Made by a program: the position numbers and the translations under genes. The notes beneath the pieces are model-generated. The model was given only the letters and a program-made list of their open reading frames with translations. It was not told where the DNA came from and searched no databases. DNA of 5,445 nucleotides. Origin: Cyanobacteria bacterium UBA11372 (lineage in GTDB: Bacteria > Cyanobacteriota > Cyanobacteriia > Cyanobacteriales > Aerosakkonemataceae). The first letter of the stretch is position 1. Each line of letters begins with the position of its first letter. Positions 1-5,376 of the stretch are shown here, in pieces. The stretch lies in NCBI GenBank assembly GCA_003486675.1, contig DNGG01000610.1:1-5445 (forward strand), read 5' to 3'.

Positions 1-131
1 TGTGCCCAGTGTTCCGTAATGAGTAAGAAGGCAATGACGGCGAGAAAGACGAATAAAGCGATTTTGGCGGCGGACGATCGCCACCAGCTTGTACCCGATT
101 GATGATTATGACGATTATGTTGATGAACCAT
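1..131 (-). CDS. DUF2933 family small membrane protein, His-rich N-terminus (partial)
   Basis: This gene is cut by the left window edge, so only the first 43 codons are visible. The protein opens MVHQHNRHNHHQSG, a His-rich stretch that could bind metal. A hydrophobic segment follows at about residues 24-40 and runs into LLITEHWAH. That is the hallmark of DUF2933 proteins, which typically carry a T-E-H-R-A-H-like motif after the membrane span, then a second hydrophobic stretch and a C-P-L-M-H-like motif; that part would lie beyond the edge. DUF2933 genes are small, of unknown biochemical function, and commonly found beside copper and heavy-metal export genes, which fits this cluster. The start at 131 is supported by AAAGAGG (complement of 137-143) six bases upstream. 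It is last in the visible same-strand series, 62 bases after the 51-aa gene. The family call is from motif memory only. Confidence 0.78.
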   Translation of the reverse strand, partial: MVHQHNRHNHQSGTSWWRSSAAKIALFVFLAVIAFLLITEHWA

Positions 132-162
132 AGAAACCTCTTTGTTTAAAACGAGCAAAACT

Positions 163-184
163 CTCAACTCGTGGATAATTTCAA
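163..184 (-). repeat. 22-bp direct repeat, left copy (copy of the ATPase gene 3' end)
   Basis: This is a perfect 22-base match, in the same orientation, to 2708-2729. There the sequence encodes the last residues (LKLSTS, stop) of the copper ATPase. Here it lies between the 51-aa gene and the DUF2933 gene, where no ATPase reading frame exists. It follows the TAA of the 51-aa gene in the same frame, so readthrough would add FTTLKLSTS and a second stop. The match is too long to be chance in a window of this size. It is best read as a duplicated or leftover 3' end of an ATPase gene. Confidence 0.85.
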
Positions 185-193
185 CGTTGTGAA

Positions 194-349
194 TTAGCGC
201 TTTGAAGGAGCAGTTCTCCCAACAGGATGAAGATCGGGATGTTGCCAAGTTTTGTGTGACCTGTTTCGTCCTCCAATCCCACTACCGAGTCCGGCAATGA
301 TGATGCTGAACAATAGTGCAGCAAGAATTAACATCAGCATCCTTTTCAT
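194..349 (-). CDS. 51-aa hypothetical small protein with an N-terminal hydrophobic segment
   Basis: A short frame of 51 codons plus TAA begins at the ATG at 349. The protein starts MKRMLMLILAALLFSIIIAG: two basic residues, then about 18 hydrophobic residues. This is a signal-peptide or single-span pattern, followed by a Gly-rich turn (GLGSGIGG). The remaining 24 residues are polar, basic and partly His/Pro-bearing (RNRSHK, HPDLHPVG) and end in PSKR. There is no lipobox cysteine. The ribosome site is weak (AAGAAAG just before ACC-ATG). Support comes from position, since it fills the gap between two small membrane-protein genes on the same strand (70 bases after one, 62 before the other), and from its coherent leader. 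I do not recognise the family. A role at the membrane or in the periplasm within the metal cluster is inference. A chance frame is possible given the size. Confidence 0.5.
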   Translation of the reverse strand: MKRMLMLILAALLFSIIIAGLGSGIGGRNRSHKTWQHPDLHPVGRTAPSKR

Positions 350-419
350 GGTCTTTCTTTTGTTGATAGGCGATTTAGAGCTATTGCGATCGCACCAATA
401 TCGAGCAACAATCCAGCAA

Positions 420-683
420 TTACCTATTGAGTTCGCCGTTAGCAGGCAATAGCTTTAACGGTGGGTTAGTTGCCTCTGGCAGGTAGAGTACTTTTGGTTT
501 TCTCTTAGTGCGGAAGGGAATGAAAGCCAAGATTAGGGAAAGGGACAAAAGCAGAATGCCAGCTAAATAAGCCTGATATTCTGCAATCAGAAACAGGGCG
601 AGGATGGCGAAGAAGCCAGACAAGACCAGCTTGATGGATGAGTTAACTAGCCTGGGTTGATGACGCTTGCGTTTGCGAATCAT
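420..683 (-). CDS. Small membrane protein, diverged DUF2933-like paralogue (87 aa)
   Basis: I start this gene at the ATG at 683, because AGGAG (complement of 690-694) lies six bases upstream. The in-frame ATG at 722 has no comparable site and would give 100 aa. From that start the protein has a very basic N-terminus (MIRKRKRHQPR). One long or two short hydrophobic segments follow at about residues 17-54, then a basic stretch (FRTKRKPK) and a polar Pro/Leu-rich tail. The core GFFAILALFLIAEYQAYLAG lines up without gaps with FVFLAVIAFLLITEHWAH of the DUF2933 protein at the left edge. Both genes also share GAGnTTTCTATG around the start codon. Both histidines of the EH-x-AH motif are tyrosines here, and the second hydrophobic stretch ends without Cys or His. 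It therefore looks like a paralogue that has lost metal ligands. It follows the phosphorylase by 42 bases, so co-transcription is likely. Its function is unknown. Confidence 0.68.
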   Translation of the reverse strand: MIRKRKRHQPRLVNSSIKLVLSGFFAILALFLIAEYQAYLAGILLLSLSLILAFIPFRTKRKPKVLYLPEATNPPLKLLPANGELNR

Positions 684-725
684 AGAAATCTCCTGATTTT
701 TAGCAATCAAGTTTCGATGCAACTT

Positions 726-2585
726 TCAAGGCAGATAGGCATTTGTGACATACTGCTGAACCATGCGGTGGGTATTGAAAAAAGAGGCGTTCAGGGCGAT
801 CGCGTGACGCATAACATCAATCCAGCGATCGCGATCGCGGTAAAACATCGGAATAATGACGTTTTTCAGCTTTTGGTATAAATCCTCTGCATCCTGTCGG
901 TTGAGAGCCTCTGAAACAGAAAATTCTGGCTCCTGGGAACCAATAGACCATCCAGTTAGCCCCTCGATATGGCCTTCAATCCACCAGCCATCCAGAATGC
1001 TAAAGCTAGGAACGCCGTTGTGTGCAGCTTTCATGCCGGAGGTTCCAGAGGCTTCCAACGGTCGCTGCGGCGTGTTGAGCCACAGATCCACCCCAGAAAC
1101 AATCAGTCTGGCTAGCTCCATGTCGTAGTTTTCCAGGAAAATCACGGGAATTTGAGCCCCCAGTTGGCGCGAAACCTCGAAAATGTGGCGAATTAAGTCC
1201 TTACCGGAGTTGTCTTTGGGATGTGCCTTGCCCGCGAACACAAATTGTAAGGAGCCCTCCTTTTGAGCAATCTCCAACAGCCGATTAATGTCTGAGAAGA
1301 TTAAATCTACCCGTTTGTAAGGCGTCGCCCTGCGAGCAAATCCAATCGTCAGAGTGTCCGCAGAAAGTGAAAGGTTGGTTCGTTCCTGAATGAGTGCCAA
1401 AAGACGAGCTTTAGCCACCCGGTGAGCTTCCCAAATCTCCTGTTGGGGAATGTTGATGGCGTGCCTGAGCATGGCGGGGTCGTTGCTCCAGCCAGGAATA
1501 TATCTCTCGTAGAGGTTTCTAAAACTATCGCAAGTCCAAGTCCAGGAGTGAACGCCATTGGTAATGTGGTGGATGGAATAGCCTGGGAACATTTCTTGCG
1601 AAACTTCCTCATGCCGCTTGGCTACACCGTTGACATAGTGACTCAGATTTAGCCCCAGCATAGTCATGTTGAGGCGATCGCGCCCCGCCAGCATTTGCAG
1701 AGCATCCAACGGGACAACGGGTTCCAGAACAGACTGCACCAGGTCATAGCCGAATTGGTCGTGTCCTGCGGGTACGGGGGTATGAGTCGTGAAAACACAC
1801 TGATTTCTGATCCGGCTAAAATCCCATGCTTCTGTTGGTTTCCCGTTATGTTCCTTCAAGAGTTCCAAGACCAGAAAACTGGCATGTCCTTCATTCATGT
1901 GGAATCTCTCAATGCCGCTGTATCCCAAAGCGTGAAGCATTCTGACTCCACCAATGCCCAGCAGCGTCTCCTGAGCCAGCCGATACCGCTCATCCCCGCC
2001 GTAGAGGCAATCCGTTAGAGTGCGGTCATAAGTCGTGTTTCCCTCAACATCAGCGTCCAACAAAATCAGAGGAACGCTATAACCGCTTAAACCAACAATG
2101 TCATACTGCCAAGCTCGAACTTGAACCGTCCGATGCTCAATCTCTACCTGCACGGTTTCAAGCAAAAGGCGCAAGAACCGTTCCGGATGCCATTGAACCG
2201 GGTGTTCCTGCTGTCCTCCCCACTCATCCAGCTTTTGGTCAAAGTAGCCGTTGCGGTAGAGCAAACTCACCCCAACGCTAGGTACTCGCAGATCGGCACA
2301 AGATTTCAAGGTATCGCCTGCCAGGATGCCTAATCCACCGCTGTAGGTTGGCATGGCAGAACCAACCGCCACCTCCATTGAAAAATAGGCAATCCGTCTA
2401 TTTTCTTTGGCTTCATCGAAGCTGGTGGTAACCAGCGCCGTAACATATCTTTCTGGATGCTCAAAAAACTTGGTTCGACAAAATTCTGAGCAGAAGTGAA
2501 CTTTTTGCTCCTGATAGAAGGCTGTCAGTTCTTTCCCCGGCTGAATGGTCATCCCACAAACCGGATCTTTCTGGATGGTACTCAT
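726..2585 (-). CDS. glgP: Alpha-glucan phosphorylase (GT35) with an N-terminal YHS domain
   Basis: The 619-aa product should cleave alpha-1,4-glucan with phosphate to release glucose-1-phosphate, using pyridoxal phosphate, in the cytoplasm. Residues 6-48 form a YHS domain: KDPVCGM with Cys10, then HFCSEFC with Cys32 and Cys36, then HPERY. The phosphorylase part begins near IAYFSMEVAV (65-74) and continues through TYSGGLG (80-86), HMNEGH (229-234), THTPVPAGHD (267-276), HHITNGVH (339-346), FARRATPYKR (416-425) and FAGKAHP (450-456). EASGTSGMK (511-519) follows, with Lys519 as the expected cofactor lysine, then LDGWWIEG (531-538). This is the short GT35 subtype, not the 800-850 aa E. coli/muscle type, but no core motif is missing. 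The frame is open back to a GTG at 2708, directly after the ATPase stop. I prefer the ATG at 2585 because the YHS domain begins there, GAG lies 7 bases upstream, and the extra 41 residues resemble translated spacer. The enzyme call is firm; metal control through YHS is inference. Confidence 0.93.
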   Translation of the reverse strand: MSTIQKDPVCGMTIQPGKELTAFYQEQKVHFCSEFCRTKFFEHPERYVTALVTTSFDEAKENRRIAYFSMEVAVGSAMPTYSGGLGILAGDTLKSCADLRVPSVGVSLLYRNGYFDQKLDEWGGQQEHPVQWHPERFLRLLLETVQVEIEHRTVQVRAWQYDIVGLSGYSVPLILLDADVEGNTTYDRTLTDCLYGGDERYRLAQETLLGIGGVRMLHALGYSGIERFHMNEGHASFLVLELLKEHNGKPTEAWDFSRIRNQCVFTTHTPVPAGHDQFGYDLVQSVLEPVVPLDALQMLAGRDRLNMTMLGLNLSHYVNGVAKRHEEVSQEMFPGYSIHHITNGVHSWTWTCDSFRNLYERYIPGWSNDPAMLRHAINIPQQEIWEAHRVAKARLLALIQERTNLSLSADTLTIGFARRATPYKRVDLIFSDINRLLEIAQKEGSLQFVFAGKAHPKDNSGKDLIRHIFEVSRQLGAQIPVIFLENYDMELARLIVSGVDLWLNTPQRPLEASGTSGMKAAHNGVPSFSILDGWWIEGHIEGLTGWSIGSQEPEFSVSEALNRQDAEDLYQKLKNVIIPMFYRDRDRWIDVMRHAIALNASFFNTHRMVQQYVTNAYLP

Positions 2586-2655
2586 ATGTTTTCTCGCATC
2601 TGTTGGCGATCGCGATAGTTTGAATCCAAGACATTCAAAGGGAAACAAGGGGAAA

Positions 2656-2687
2656 AATCTATTCTTGTGTGGCAAATCCCATGTCAA
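2656..2687 (-). promoter_or_regulatory. Possible weak promoter upstream of the phosphorylase gene
   Basis: The 123-base gap between the ATPase and phosphorylase genes contains a perfect TTGACA on the minus strand (complement of 2682-2687). The best -10-like hexamer is TAGATT (complement of 2656-2661), at a 20-base spacing that is too long for a standard sigma-70 promoter. A separate transcript start for the phosphorylase is possible, but readthrough from the ATPase explains expression equally well. Confidence 0.2.
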
Positions 2688-2707
2688 AACTGTTGTAGTC
2701 ATTGCCA

Positions 2708-2729
2708 CTCAACTCGTGGATAATTTCAA
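2708..2729 (-). repeat. 22-bp direct repeat, right copy (3' end of the ATPase gene)
   Basis: This is the in-gene partner of 163-184. It covers the last six codons and TGA of the ATPase plus one base. The two copies are 2,545 bases apart and in the same orientation. They bracket the YHS-phosphorylase, the DUF2933-like gene and the 51-aa gene. Confidence 0.85.
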
Positions 2730-4889
2730 GCCCTTCAAAAGTGACGAATTAACAATCACCGACAGAGAACTCAGCGCCATCGCCGCCGCCGCAATAATCG
2801 GACTCAAGAAACCTAAAGCCGCGATGGGAAGTCCAATGGTGTTGTAAATAAATGCCCAGAATAAGTTTTGTTTGATTTTCACCATCGTGGCGCGGGAGAG
2901 ACGAATGGCTGCAACCACATCCCGCACGTCGTTTTTCACCAAAATGATGCCGCCAGTTTCCTTAGCCACATCTGCACCAGAACCAATGGCAATGCCGATA
3001 TCTGCTGTTGCGAGTGCGGGTGCGTCGTTAACGCCGTCTCCCACCATTGCCACCGCTTCACCGCGTCGTTGAATATCTTTGACGACTTGGGCTTTATCAC
3101 CGGGCAATACTTCAGCTATGACTCGTTCAATGCCGAGTTGACGCGCGATCGCTTCCGCAGTTCGCAGATTATCCCCTGTGAGCAAAATAACTTTGACCTT
3201 TTCTCGACGCAAGGCAGCGATCGCTTCCTTCGCTTCGGGCTTTAATGTATCCGCAACGGCAACAATTCCCACCAAAAGACCATTGCAACCAACCAGCATG
3301 GCAGTTTTACCATCAGATTCCAGCCGCGTCAGTCTGTCTTCTGTTTGTTTCTCAATGGGATAACCTTGCTCTTGGAAGAGGCGGCGGTTGCCCAGTAGAA
3401 TGCGATCGCCATTGACTTGTCCCCGAATTCCATGTCCGGGAATGGCCTCAAAATTATTCACTTTAGGAATATCCAACCGCTGATGTTTCGCTGCCCTTAC
3501 AATGGCTTCACCCAGGGGATGTTCTGAACCCATCTCCACCGCAGCAGCGAGGCGCAGAATTTCCTCTTCCGGACGTTCTGCCAAAGGAACAATATCGGTG
3601 ACGCTGGGTTCTCCCCGCGTTAATGTCCCAGTTTTGTCAAAAATTACGGTAGAGAGTCTTTCAGCCCTTTCCAAAACCTCACCACCCCGGATTAAAATGC
3701 CATTCTCCGCACCTTTACCCACACCCACCATCAAAGCAGCGGGAGTTGCCACCCCTAAAGCACAAGGACAGGAGATAATCAGGACTGCAATAAATGCTAG
3801 TAATGCTTGGGGAAAATTACCTGCTATTAGCCAACCGATAAAAGCAAGCACTGCGATTAATACCACAGCAGGGACAAAATAACCCGTCACTTTATCAGCA
3901 AGTCGTTGCACTTGGGCGCTACTGCCTTGAGCTTCTTCTACAAACTTGATAATCTGAGCCAGTGCAGTTTCTGACCCCACACGAGTAGCTCTAAAGCGGA
4001 AGAGTCCAGTCCGGTTTAAAGTGCCGCCAATTACCTCTGCACCCGGTGCTTTTTCCACGGGAATAGATTCCCCAGTTAGCATCGATTCATCTACAGAAGA
4101 AGACCCCTCTAAAACAACGCCATCGGTGGGAACTTTTTCCCCCGGACGAACTACAACGGTTTCATTAACCATCACGTATTCTGCTGGTATTTCCATCTCT
4201 CTGTCATCTCGAATTACCCTTGCCGTAGCAGGTTTTAGATCCAGGAGTTTGCGGACAGCAGCCGAGGAGTTCTTTTTAATGATTTCCTCCATATACTTGC
4301 CCAACAAAACAAAGGCAATAATGATGGCAGAAACCTCAAAATAAACTTCCCGCTCAGCCACTTTAACAGGCAAAATATTGGGGAAGAAAACCACAACCAC
4401 GCTGTAGAGGTAAGCGACAGTAGTTCCCAACGCAATCAGGAAATCCATGTTAATACTGCGGGTGCGGATGGCATTCCAAGATCCCACATAAAACGACCAG
4501 CCGCCGATGAATTGCACGGGTGTAGTTAGAATGAATAGCCACACGCCCCAGGTGAACCAAGGTAGGGCTGGAATGGGAACCCAAGTCACTAAAGTGACGC
4601 CTGCTGCCAGTCCAATAAAAGCAGCGGCACGCATGATTGCCAGCAGCAGCACCCCCGCTAACGCAATACCAACGCGGCTACGCATCGATTTGAGTTCCCG
4701 TTCGGGGTCTAAAAACGTGTTGAGGCAAGTTTGACTGCAAAAATAGTAGTTGCGTCCGCTACGTTCTGTCTTGAGTGCGGTAGCTTTTGGAATTACCATA
4801 CCGCAGATGGGATCTTTCGCCATCTCTCCTGGATTTGGCGCTACTGCAAGTCCGTGTCTGTGTCCGTGATGGGAGTGGTTTCCAGCCAT
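2709..4889 (-). CDS. copA: Copper-translocating P-type ATPase (P1B-1) with an N-terminal YHS domain
   Basis: This 726-aa membrane pump should export Cu(I) using ATP. The N-terminus is His-rich (NHSHHGHRHG, 4-13), followed by a YHS domain at 24-66 with Cys29, Cys51 and Cys55. There is no HMA domain with CxxC. Eight hydrophobic segments fit P1B topology: about 73-98, 108-128, 148-170, 183-199, 338-356, 361-385, 675-694 and 697-717. Catalytic motifs are complete: TGES (272-275), CPC (374-376) in the transport helix, DKTGTLT with phosphorylated Asp418, SEHPLG (455-460), TGDN (571-574) and MVGDGVNDAPAL (615-626). Tyr682-Asn683 and M-x-x-SS (704-708) in the last two helices are the Cu(I) signature, arguing against Zn/Cd or CopB-type (CPH) pumps. 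The start at 4889 has AAGGAG (complement of 4898-4903) eight bases upstream. It lies 218 bases downstream of the YHS gene and 123 bases upstream of the phosphorylase. Silver as a co-substrate is possible. In cyanobacteria other pumps are named ctaA and pacS, so the symbol indicates family only. Confidence 0.95.
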   Translation of the reverse strand: MAGNHSHHGHRHGLAVAPNPGEMAKDPICGMVIPKATALKTERSGRNYYFCSQTCLNTFLDPERELKSMRSRVGIALAGVLLLAIMRAAAFIGLAAGVTLVTWVPIPALPWFTWGVWLFILTTPVQFIGGWSFYVGSWNAIRTRSINMDFLIALGTTVAYLYSVVVVFFPNILPVKVAEREVYFEVSAIIIAFVLLGKYMEEIIKKNSSAAVRKLLDLKPATARVIRDDREMEIPAEYVMVNETVVVRPGEKVPTDGVVLEGSSSVDESMLTGESIPVEKAPGAEVIGGTLNRTGLFRFRATRVGSETALAQIIKFVEEAQGSSAQVQRLADKVTGYFVPAVVLIAVLAFIGWLIAGNFPQALLAFIAVLIISCPCALGVATPAALMVGVGKGAENGILIRGGEVLERAERLSTVIFDKTGTLTRGEPSVTDIVPLAERPEEEILRLAAAVEMGSEHPLGEAIVRAAKHQRLDIPKVNNFEAIPGHGIRGQVNGDRILLGNRRLFQEQGYPIEKQTEDRLTRLESDGKTAMLVGCNGLLVGIVAVADTLKPEAKEAIAALRREKVKVILLTGDNLRTAEAIARQLGIERVIAEVLPGDKAQVVKDIQRRGEAVAMVGDGVNDAPALATADIGIAIGSGADVAKETGGIILVKNDVRDVVAAIRLSRATMVKIKQNLFWAFIYNTIGLPIAALGFLSPIIAAAAMALSSLSVIVNSSLLKGLKLSTS

Positions 4890-4985
4890 TCTTTTAACTC
4901 CTTGGGTGCGTTTTGAGGAATGAGGAATGAGTTTTGAGTTGAAAATTGAAGATTAAATTCGCGCACTTTAATAGGTTTGAAGTCG

Positions 4986-4999
4986 CTGAATTAATTCAG
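4986..4999. promoter_or_regulatory. Perfect 14-bp palindrome, candidate operator upstream of the ATPase
   Basis: CTGAATTAATTCAG is a perfect palindrome 97 bases upstream of the ATPase start. On the minus strand it is followed 13 bases later by TATTAA (complement of 4967-4972), a possible -10 element, so a bound protein would sit in the -35 region. The TGAA...TTCA core resembles operators of ArsR/SmtB-type metal repressors. The same CTGAA/TTCAG half-sites occur upstream of the YHS gene at 5316-5332. No regulator gene is visible in the window, so the role is inference. Confidence 0.35.
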
Positions 5000-5000
5000 G

Positions 5001-5032
5001 GAAAAGAAAGAATTGCCAGCGATAACGGCTGG
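5001..5032 (-). terminator. Possible Rho-independent terminator after the YHS gene
   Basis: On the minus strand, CCAGC-CGTTATC-GCTGG (5032 down to 5016) forms a five-pair GC-rich hairpin. A pyrimidine/T-rich run (CAATTCTTTCTTTTC) follows, down to 5001. It is 76 bases beyond the stop of the YHS gene and lies just before the palindrome at 4986-4999. If real, it separates the YHS transcript from the ATPase transcript. The stem is short and the T run is interrupted, so it may be only partly effective. Confidence 0.35.
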
Positions 5033-5107
5033 GGCTGTTTTAGGCAAAGCTTCGTTGTTAATTTTCCCGCTTTTAACTAGGGAAATTTAACTCAAAACTC
5101 ATAACTT

Positions 5108-5293
5108 TTAACCAGCCTGTTGCGACTCAAAAGTGCGCTGACAGCTCTCGCTGCAAAAATAGTAAGTCTGTCCGCCTAGTTCTGATTTCAGCGCCGTGGC
5201 TTTTTTCACCCTCATGCCGCAGATGGGGTCTTTCGCCATTTTGTCCTGCGAGCCTTTGTTTTCGCGTCCGCGTCTAAAAATTTTGCTAAACAT
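5108..5293 (-). CDS. Small stand-alone YHS-domain protein (61 aa)
   Basis: The 61-aa protein is almost entirely one YHS domain after a basic leader (MFSKIFRRGR). KDPICGM places Cys25, and YYFCSESC places Cys47 and Cys51; these cysteines are the likely metal ligands. Residues 19-51 match residues 23-55 of the adjacent ATPase at 23 of 33 positions without gaps, and the DNA is also clearly alike, so one probably arose from the other. Small YHS proteins are found beside copper pumps and are thought to bind metal in the cytoplasm, perhaps as a chaperone or buffer; that role is inferred here. I use the ATG at 5293 because AGGGGGG (complement of 5299-5305) lies five bases upstream. The internal ATG at 5239 (MAKDPICGM), with AGGA upstream, is a real alternative and matches the point where similarity to the ATPase begins. 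The domain ends shortly after the last Cys, lacking the PERY-like tail of the other two copies. Confidence 0.85.
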   Translation of the reverse strand: MFSKIFRRGRENKGSQDKMAKDPICGMRVKKATALKSELGGQTYYFCSESCQRTFESQQAG

Positions 5294-5310
5294 ATTTTCC
5301 CCCCTGTTGG

Positions 5311-5341
5311 TTTATACTGAATTTTCTTCAGTGGTCTTCAA
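5311..5341 (-). promoter_or_regulatory. Candidate promoter with dyad in a 19-bp spacer, upstream of the YHS gene
   Basis: Minus-strand TTGAAG (complement of 5336-5341) and TATAAA (complement of 5311-5316) are separated by 19 bases. The spacer contains the dyad ACTGAA-N5-TTCAGT (5316-5332). A long spacer filled by a dyad is the layout of MerR-family promoters such as CueR targets, which control copper export genes in other bacteria. A start about seven bases after the -10 would leave a leader of only about 12 bases before the ATG at 5293. That is a weakness, unless the ATG at 5239 is used. This is inference from pattern only. Confidence 0.35.
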
Positions 5342-5373
5342 TCAGTGGCGGGCTTTCTTGCCCCCACTGATTG
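5339..5373. other. Strong hairpin-forming inverted repeat
   Basis: CAATCAGTGG (5339-5348) pairs perfectly with CCACTGATTG (5364-5373). A further GGGC/GCCC pairing follows after one bulged C at 5349, leaving a six-base loop TTTCTT. The 14-pair stem has no T run behind it on the minus strand; on the plus strand it is followed by TGATTTTG, only loosely terminator-like. It overlaps the candidate -35 of the YHS promoter. It may terminate a gene lying beyond the right edge, insulate the YHS promoter, or be a small repeat element. Confidence 0.6.
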
Positions 5374-5376
5374 TGA

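Larger units (their letters stand above)
386..3409. repeat. HIP1 octamers GCGATCGC, nine copies
   Basis: Perfect GCGATCGC sites start at 386, 796, 825, 831, 1674, 2606, 3145, 3217 and 3402; those at 825 and 831 overlap as a tandem double site. HIP1 is a palindrome strongly over-represented in many cyanobacterial genomes, so this is the main taxonomic clue. Sites fall inside genes and in gaps. One lies about 20 bases upstream of the phosphorylase start and one in the 350-419 gap. None occurs from 3410 to the right end. Confidence 0.9.
4927..5102. repeat. 14-bp inverted repeats bounding most of the YHS-ATPase gap
   Basis: ATGAGTTTTGAGTT at 4927-4940 is the exact reverse complement of AACTCAAAACTCAT at 5089-5102. 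The arms enclose 148 bases, giving a 176-base unit that occupies most of the 218-base gap between the ATPase and YHS genes. It has no coding potential. It could be a small non-autonomous element or a pair of the low-complexity TTTTGAGTT/TTTTGAATT repeats common in filamentous cyanobacteria. I see no clear target-site duplication at its ends. Confidence 0.45.

Noticed and set aside
252..452. Plus-strand frame of 66 codons
   Set aside because: It lies opposite the 51-aa gene and its upstream gap, starts at TTG, and its hydrophobic part is the antisense of a better supported minus-strand leader.
684..722. Start of the DUF2933-like gene at 722 instead of 683
   Set aside because: The ATG at 683 has AGGAG at good spacing and shares its start context with the left-edge DUF2933 gene; the upstream ATG has no such site.
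825..838. GCGATCGCGATCGC as a special regulatory palindrome
   Set aside because: It is two overlapping HIP1 sites within the phosphorylase coding sequence, expected in a cyanobacterium.
2586..2708. Extension of the phosphorylase frame back to a GTG directly after the ATPase stop (41 extra residues)
   Set aside because: The extra residues match no part of a YHS or phosphorylase domain, contain a HIP1 site and promoter-like bases, and the ATG at 2585 has a ribosome site and fits the domain start.
2868..3245. Plus-strand frame of 125 codons inside the ATPase gene, and similar plus-strand frames at 3502-3882, 4021-4344 and 1695-2018
   Set aside because: All lie antisense to strongly conserved coding sequence of the ATPase or phosphorylase and show no recognisable domain or ribosome site.
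5063..5085. TTTCCC-N11-GGGAAA stem downstream of the YHS gene as a terminator
   Set aside because: Six pairs of modest strength with an 11-base loop and no T run after it on the minus strand; the hairpin at 5016-5032 is a better candidate.
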